From positions 1 to 26,536 of the forward strand of contig JAEZMC010000175.1 in NCBI GenBank assembly GCA_023435805.1: a stretch of DNA of 26,536 nucleotides. Direction: 5' to 3'. Both the position numbers and the translations under genes were made by a program. Positions 22,449 through 26,536 of this stretch are shown piece by piece (the first letter of the stretch is position 1; the number at the start of each line of letters is the position of its first letter). The notes below the pieces were generated by a model. That model made no database searches. It worked only from the letters and a program-made list of their open reading frames with translations, and was not told the DNA's origin. The stretch comes from Bacillota bacterium. GTDB lineage: Bacteria; Bacillota; Clostridia; Acetivibrionales; DTU013.

Positions 22449-23387
22449 TTATTTTTTCATTGCGATGGCTTCCTTTGCCTTCGCCGCTATATTCTGAGCG
22501 GTCAGACCGTACTGCTCCAGCAGAGGATAGGGTTTGCCGGATCTACCGAAGGAGTCGTTGATGCCGACTATGCGAAGGGGTACCGGACAATTTTGTGAGG
22601 TTACCTCAGCCACCGCGCTGCCGAGGCCGCCGTAGATATTGTGTTCCTCAACAGTCACAATCGCTCCGGTCTTTGCTGCCGATTCTATTATAAGCTCTCT
22701 GTCAATGGGCTTGATGGTGTGAATGTCCGCAAGGCGGGCACTGATGCCTTCCGCTGCCAGCAGCTTCACGGCGTCTATTGCGGTATGTACCATCAAGCCG
22801 GTAGCAAATATGGTCACATCCGTACCTTCGGAAATAATTACCCCTTTTCCAAGCTCGAATTTATACGTATTTTCATCGAAAATAACCGGGACGCCCAAAC
22901 GTCCGAGCCTCAGGTAAACCGGGCCATCATATTCGATGGCGGCTTTTACGGCAGCCCTCGTTTCAACCGCGTCTGCAGGACACAGTACCGTCATGTTGGG
23001 GATGGATCTCATGATCCCGACATCCTCAACCGCCTGGTGTGACGCTCCGTCTTCACCTACGGAAAGGCCGGCATGGGTCGCACCGATTTTTACATTCAGC
23101 TTCGGGTAGCATATGGAATTCCTCACCTGTTCACAAGCGCGCTCTGCCGCAAAAATGGCAAAGGTGGAGGCAAATACCGTTTTCCCGCTGGCAGCCAGAC
23201 CGGCCGCTACAGTCATCATGTTTCCTTCGGCAATGCCCATGTTAATGAAGCGTTCCGGGTATTTTTTCTTAAATGTATCGGTCTTTGTCGATTTGGATAA
23301 ATCCGCATCCAGTACGACTATATTCGTATCGGCACCGAATTCCGCAAGTGCGGCGCCGTATGCTTCTCTCGTTGCTATGTTCCCCAT
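22449..23387 (-). CDS. Transketolase, C-terminal subunit
   Basis: A 312-residue half-transketolase carrying the pyrimidine-binding (Pyr) and C-terminal domains. The ThDP-activating glutamate region GIAEGNMM is at 51-58 (Glu54). FAIFAAERACEQVRN (77-91) and the phosphate-sugar binding GEDGASHQ (111-118) follow. With the N-terminal half it forms an active transketolase moving two-carbon units between sugar phosphates in the non-oxidative pentose phosphate pathway. Its ATG lies 1 nt after the stop of the N-terminal half, and its AGGAGG lies within that gene, so the two are translationally coupled at equal dose. Split transketolases are common in Clostridia and archaea. Confidence 0.95.
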   Translation of the reverse strand: MGNIATREAYGAALAEFGADTNIVVLDADLSKSTKTDTFKKKYPERFINMGIAEGNMMTVAAGLAASGKTVFASTFAIFAAERACEQVRNSICYPKLNVKIGATHAGLSVGEDGASHQAVEDVGIMRSIPNMTVLCPADAVETRAAVKAAIEYDGPVYLRLGRLGVPVIFDENTYKFELGKGVIISEGTDVTIFATGLMVHTAIDAVKLLAAEGISARLADIHTIKPIDRELIIESAAKTGAIVTVEEHNIYGGLGSAVAEVTSQNCPVPLRIVGINDSFGRSGKPYPLLEQYGLTAQNIAAKAKEAIAMKK

Positions 23388-23388
23388 T

Positions 23389-24237
23389 TTATTCTACCTC
23401 CTGCAGTTTGGCTAAAAATTCATCGAGCTCGGCAATCGCCTGGTCTCTTTGTTCCTTGTTCGGCGCTGTGCCGTGCCAGCCGGCGGCATTCTCCATAAAT
23501 GATACACCCTTGCCCTTTACTGTTTCCGCAATGATCACTGCAGGCATGCCCTTTGTCTTTTTGGCTTCTTCAATAGCTTCTATGATCTGCTGGTAATCAT
23601 GTCCGTTTACGGAAATCACCTTCCAGCCGAATGCCTTGAATTTTTCATGCACCGATTCAGGCGACATGACTTCTGTTATTTTTCCGTCTATCTGAAGACC
23701 GTTATGATCAAGGAACGCCGTCAGATTGTCCAGCTTGTAATGCGCAGCCGCCATTGACGCTTCCCAGACCTGACCCTCCTGCAGTTCACCGTCTCCAAGG
23801 ATGGTGAATACCCTGTAATCCTTGTTATCCAGCTTGCCGGCCAATGCCATGCCAACTGCCGCCGATATGCCCTGTCCCAGCGAGCCGGTAGACATATCCA
23901 CACCGGGCACATCCTTCATGCTGGGATGCCCTTGGAGATAGCTGTCGATATTTCTGAAACCTTTTAAATCTTCAGCAGGGAAAAATCCCTTTTCGGCAAG
24001 TGTTGCATATAAAGCCGGTGCGCAATGGCCCTTGGACAGTACGAACCTGTCTCTGTCGGCCCATTTCGTATTGCCCGTGTCCACTCGCATTTCGTGGAAA
24101 TAAAGTACCGTCAGAATGTCGGTACAGGAGAGAGAACCGCCGGGATGTCCGGATGAAGCCGAATATACTTCATCAATAATATGCTTTCTTATTGCGGTTG
24201 CCTGTTTCTTAAATGTTTTGATCTTTTGCTTGTCCAT
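23389..24237 (-). CDS. Transketolase, N-terminal (ThDP-binding) subunit
   Basis: A 282-residue half-transketolase. SGHPGGSLS (29-37) and KGHCAPALY (69-77) are substrate motifs. The ThDP/Mg motif begins at GDG (148-150) and runs to Asn171 in the KLDN segment. The start at 24237 (MDKQKIKTFKK) has AAGGGGA about 8 nt upstream; an ATG at 24285 would lie next to the promoter and lacks a ribosome site. It is first in a two-gene operon driven by the promoter at 24292-24320. Confidence 0.95.
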   Translation of the reverse strand: MDKQKIKTFKKQATAIRKHIIDEVYSASSGHPGGSLSCTDILTVLYFHEMRVDTGNTKWADRDRFVLSKGHCAPALYATLAEKGFFPAEDLKGFRNIDSYLQGHPSMKDVPGVDMSTGSLGQGISAAVGMALAGKLDNKDYRVFTILGDGELQEGQVWEASMAAAHYKLDNLTAFLDHNGLQIDGKITEVMSPESVHEKFKAFGWKVISVNGHDYQQIIEAIEEAKKTKGMPAVIIAETVKGKGVSFMENAAGWHGTAPNKEQRDQAIAELDEFLAKLQEVE

Positions 24238-24291
24238 CTGCAATTCCCCTTTATTCTTAATTCTGAAGGAATGATATTCAGTCATTTAAAA

Positions 24292-24320
24292 AGTATACTA
24301 TAGCCGGGTTTGATTTACAA
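24292..24320 (-). promoter_or_regulatory. Sigma-A promoter of the transketolase operon
   Basis: On the minus strand, TTGTAA (24315-24320) and TATACT (24292-24297) are 17 bp apart, with start near 24285. The upstream stretch to 24393 is rich in CCGGC repeats, possibly the end structure of the YitT gene, but has no clear T-run. Confidence 0.7.
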
Positions 24321-24393
24321 GTCATCATTATTCCGGTTTTCCGCCGGTTAACAGGCCGCCGGACGCCGGTTGACACCTTGCCGGCTCCTGCTG

Positions 24394-25293
24394 CTACTCA
24401 TACGTTTTAAAACCTTCGCCAAGCACCTCTGCGACATCACTCAGTATGATAAATGCCGCAGGGTCGATCTTCTTGACCAGAGCCTTCAGCATGGGCAGCT
24501 GGCGCAGCTGTATGATACAGTACAGCACTTTCTTGTCATTGCCCGTATACATGCCGGTTCCATTCAACGCCGTCACACCTCTGTCCAGTTCCTTCATGAT
24601 GCTCTGAGCGATCTCATCCGGGTGATCAGAAATAATGAATGCCGCTTTGGCAAAATTTAAACCTTCAAGGATCACATCAATCACCTTTGAAGAGATGTAC
24701 AGCGACAGAATGGCGTACAGTGCCAATAAAAAGCTTTTGAACGCCACCGCAGCGAAGATGATGACGGCGGAATCGATCAGAAGCAGCGTTTTACCCATCG
24801 TAAGGCCCGGAATAAAGTGATGCATGATCCTTGCTGCCAGATCGGTTCCTCCCGTAGTAGCACCCGATCTGAAAACGAGTCCCAGTCCAAGGCCCATAAA
24901 GAAGCCGCCGAATACGGAGTAAAGCAGATAGTCCGGGCTTGCTGTCAGTTTTTCCATGGCAAACTGCGCATTGAACAACCTGGTGAAAGGCTCGGACAAG
25001 TCAATAACGACAGACAGGAACACGGTACTGAAAAGCGTACGAACAGTAAATCTTCTACCAATGTATTTCATTCCGAAAATAAAAAGCGGTACGTTAAGTA
25101 TGAGCATTGTCGCACCGACCGGCATCCATTCGCCGCTCAGATAGTAAACCACCGTGGCAATGCCTGTCACACCGCCCGGGGCAATTTTATACGGCACCAG
25201 AAAAATATTGATTGCCGCGGCCGTAATGACGGAACCCAGTATAATCCAAAGGTAGTCCTTCAGACTTTGAGAAATATTCATCTTCCGTTTCAC
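24394..25293 (-). CDS. YitT family membrane protein
   Basis: A 299-residue protein with the family's two parts: five to six membrane helices in the first 210 residues, including GGVTGIATVVYYL and the SGATTGGTDLAARI motif, then a cytosolic DUF2179 domain (about 220-299). The function is not established for the family; transport is suspected. Start is GTG at 25293, with GAGGAGG 8 nt upstream; an in-frame start at 25326 would precede that site. It is divergent from the TagA-like gene. No clear promoter was found for it in the 272-bp gap. Confidence 0.92.
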   Translation of the reverse strand: MKRKMNISQSLKDYLWIILGSVITAAAINIFLVPYKIAPGGVTGIATVVYYLSGEWMPVGATMLILNVPLFIFGMKYIGRRFTVRTLFSTVFLSVVIDLSEPFTRLFNAQFAMEKLTASPDYLLYSVFGGFFMGLGLGLVFRSGATTGGTDLAARIMHHFIPGLTMGKTLLLIDSAVIIFAAVAFKSFLLALYAILSLYISSKVIDVILEGLNFAKAAFIISDHPDEIAQSIMKELDRGVTALNGTGMYTGNDKKVLYCIIQLRQLPMLKALVKKIDPAAFIILSDVAEVLGEGFKTYE

Positions 25294-25473
25294 CGTACAC
25301 ACCTCCTCATTGTCATATACTAACATTAATTTTGCCTTATTTGCAGAAAGTATAAAATATCCGCAATAAATGATTTCTTAAAAGTACATTAAGACGGCAT
25401 GATATGATTTTACCATATCAGTATGGTTCACATAACAGAAACACCTTAAAAAACGGATTTTCCAAATCTGTCA

Positions 25474-25502
25474 TTGACAAAATGTCAGTGCTTCAATAAA
25501 CT
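25474..25502 (+). promoter_or_regulatory. Sigma-A promoter of the TagA/WecG-like gene
   Basis: TTGACA (25474-25479), 17 bp and TAAACT (25497-25502). The start of the element is itself a small palindrome (TGACA, 3 nt, TGTCA). A separate perfect inverted repeat, TGATATG/CATATCA with a 7-nt centre (25400-25420), lies in the same intergenic region. Confidence 0.7.
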
Positions 25503-25565
25503 CAAATAGAACAATGCTGCTTTGTATTATGAAATCCGGGTTCCGGACAGTACGGGAGAAATGTG

Positions 25566-26300
25566 ATGAGAAAAACGGTTGACATACTTGGCATTCCTGT
25601 TGATAATCTGACAATGGATGAAGCTGTTGCCAAAATAGGAGCCTTCATGGATGAAGGCGGCATGCATACCATATTCACCCCAAATGCGGAAATCATGATG
25701 GCAGCGCAAAGGGATCCGGAATTGAGGGCCATCCTTTCAGGAGCCGATATGCTTACAGCAGACGGCGCGGGCGTCGTTCTTGCATCAAAGCTTCTGGGAC
25801 GCAGCGTTTCTGAAAAGGTGTCGGGCGTAGATCTTGTCCAGGAAGCCTTTAAAGCTTATGCAGGAAAGGGGATCCGTTGTTTTCTGTTCGGCAGCAAGCC
25901 CGGTGTGGCGGAAGAAGCTGCGGAAAAGATCATGGCTGCCTATCCGGGCATCGTGATAGCCGGCTGTCAAAACGGCTATTTTACAGCTGAACAGGAAGAC
26001 AGCATCATCAGGATGATCAACGACTCCAATACGGATATTCTATTGGTTGCATTAGGTGCCCCCAAGCAGGAAAAGTGGATCAGCCGTCATAGAAATAACC
26101 TGCATGCGAAGATATGCATGGGTGTTGGCGGAACAATCGACATCCTGGCCGGGAAAGCGCAGCTGGCCCCGGATTTTTTCAGGAGAAACGGGCTGGAATG
26201 GCTGTTCAGGCTTTATAAGGAGCCCTGGCGCGCCATACGTATGCTGGACCTGCCCAGGTTTATGGTCCGTGTGCTATTTGCGAAAATAACCGGCAAATAG
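25566..26300 (+). CDS. WecB/TagA/CpsF family glycosyltransferase
   Basis: A 244-residue GT26 family enzyme. TagA adds N-acetylmannosamine to the lipid-linked GlcNAc in wall teichoic acid synthesis; WecG and CpsF act on other polysaccharides, so the exact donor is open. The two catalytic-site residues known from TagA are present as Thr38 in FTPNAE and Asp66 in ADGAG, and GAPKQEKW gives the usual sugar-nucleotide motif. Basic and aromatic residues in the last 40 positions (WLFRLYKEPWRAIR) suit the C-terminal membrane-docking part. GGGAGAA lies before the ATG at 25566; GTG at 25563 is an alternative start. No other teichoic acid gene is visible. Confidence 0.94.
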   Translation: MRKTVDILGIPVDNLTMDEAVAKIGAFMDEGGMHTIFTPNAEIMMAAQRDPELRAILSGADMLTADGAGVVLASKLLGRSVSEKVSGVDLVQEAFKAYAGKGIRCFLFGSKPGVAEEAAEKIMAAYPGIVIAGCQNGYFTAEQEDSIIRMINDSNTDILLVALGAPKQEKWISRHRNNLHAKICMGVGGTIDILAGKAQLAPDFFRRNGLEWLFRLYKEPWRAIRMLDLPRFMVRVLFAKITGK

Positions 26301-26318
26301 AGAATCCGGTATTTGAGG

Positions 26319-26536
26319 TCAACTCGGAATGTCCTTGCCCGTATAGCTTCTGATGCTGTACGCCCCCAAATAGTAGACATCTTCCATAGCCAATGGTTTA
26401 CGTTCCTTCATCCTCAATTGCATCACGTCATTGATACGGCTTTGTGCGCAAAGCTTGTCATACAGCGCATCGGTATCCCCTTCCATGTCGTATAGCACGC
26501 CAAGCAGCTTTACAGCCCTGTCAAAGGTGAGAATAT
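26319..26536 (-). CDS. Unrecognised protein, C-terminal part only
   Basis: An open frame enters from the right edge on the minus strand and ends with TGA at 26319-26321, giving the last 72 residues. It is highly charged and soluble-looking (RAVKLLGVLYDMEGDTDALY, later QLRMKERKPLAMEDVYYLGA, ending in YTGKDIPS). I do not recognise the family. Convergence with the TagA-like gene leaves only 18 nt between their stops, with no terminator hairpin seen. Coding is supported by the uninterrupted frame and residue make-up, but the start lies outside the window. Confidence 0.65.
   Translation of the reverse strand, partial: ILTFDRAVKLLGVLYDMEGDTDALYDKLCAQSRINDVMQLRMKERKPLAMEDVYYLGAYSIRSYTGKDIPS

Noticed and set aside
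24300..24393. A cluster of CCGGC repeats downstream of the YitT gene, considered as a terminator or REP-like element.
   Set aside because: Several short pairings are possible but none is followed by a T-run, and the copies are too short and irregular to call a repeat family.

Overview
The window reads as the chromosome of a spore-forming, probably flagellated member of the Clostridia (Bacillota). Supporting signs are strong GGAGG-type ribosome binding sites with many GTG starts, a small acid-soluble spore protein gene, an ftsEX–M23–S41 cell-envelope cluster, a FMN riboswitch ahead of ribU, split transketolase subunits, and Gram-positive style arginine operators. The overall order (ftsEX, regulator, MsmX-type ATPase, arg/car genes) recalls cellulolytic clostridia of the Acetivibrio/Ruminiclostridium type. 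That placement is from memory, not from a search. No CRISPR array, insertion sequence or prophage is visible.

Region 1 (1-3050, mostly minus strand): a tRNA operon (Val, Asp, Phe, and a cut-off Thr) behind a clear sigma-A promoter, then hslO (Hsp33), a cold-shock protein, a SAM methyltransferase, and a 59-codon alpha/beta-type spore protein gene with its own terminator and a possible forespore promoter. Region 2 (3059-7290, minus): ftsE-ftsX, a coiled-coil M23 peptidase and an S41 carboxy-terminal protease, the familiar set for peptidoglycan remodelling controlled by FtsEX. Region 3 (7442-9811, minus): a PucR/CdaR-like regulator and a stand-alone MsmX/UgpC-type sugar transporter ATPase with no permease genes beside it.

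Region 4 (9998-20247, plus) is arginine biosynthesis in two transcription blocks: argC-argB, then argD-carA-carB-argF-GNAT. Each block starts with nearly the same promoter (TTGCAT, 17 bp, TATAAT) overlapping the same ARG-box palindrome, so both should respond to ArgR/AhrC. Between the blocks sits a PilZ (c-di-GMP receptor) gene, enclosed by two terminators and preceded by a sigma-D-like motif. argJ is absent, argC is of the short type, and a GNAT acetyltransferase closes the operon.

Region 5 (20300-21611, minus) looks like a small island of gene turnover: a DUF5680 gene, the C-terminal scar of an alpha/beta hydrolase, a perfect-spacing sigma-A promoter whose whole spacer is a near-consensus LexA (SOS) box, and a 72-residue HTH protein with a strong promoter and a branched terminator. 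Region 6 (21640-26536): FMN riboswitch–ribU, tktB-like and tktA-like transketolase halves and a YitT membrane protein (all minus), then a TagA/WecG-type glycosyltransferase (plus), and the C-terminus of an unrecognised minus-strand gene running off the window.

The most interesting items are the PilZ gene nested between ArgR-type promoters, the SOS-box promoter in front of a hydrolase scar plus DUF5680, and the regular hairpins placed 4-6 nt before the mature 5' ends of tRNAs. No clearly new multi-gene system is visible.
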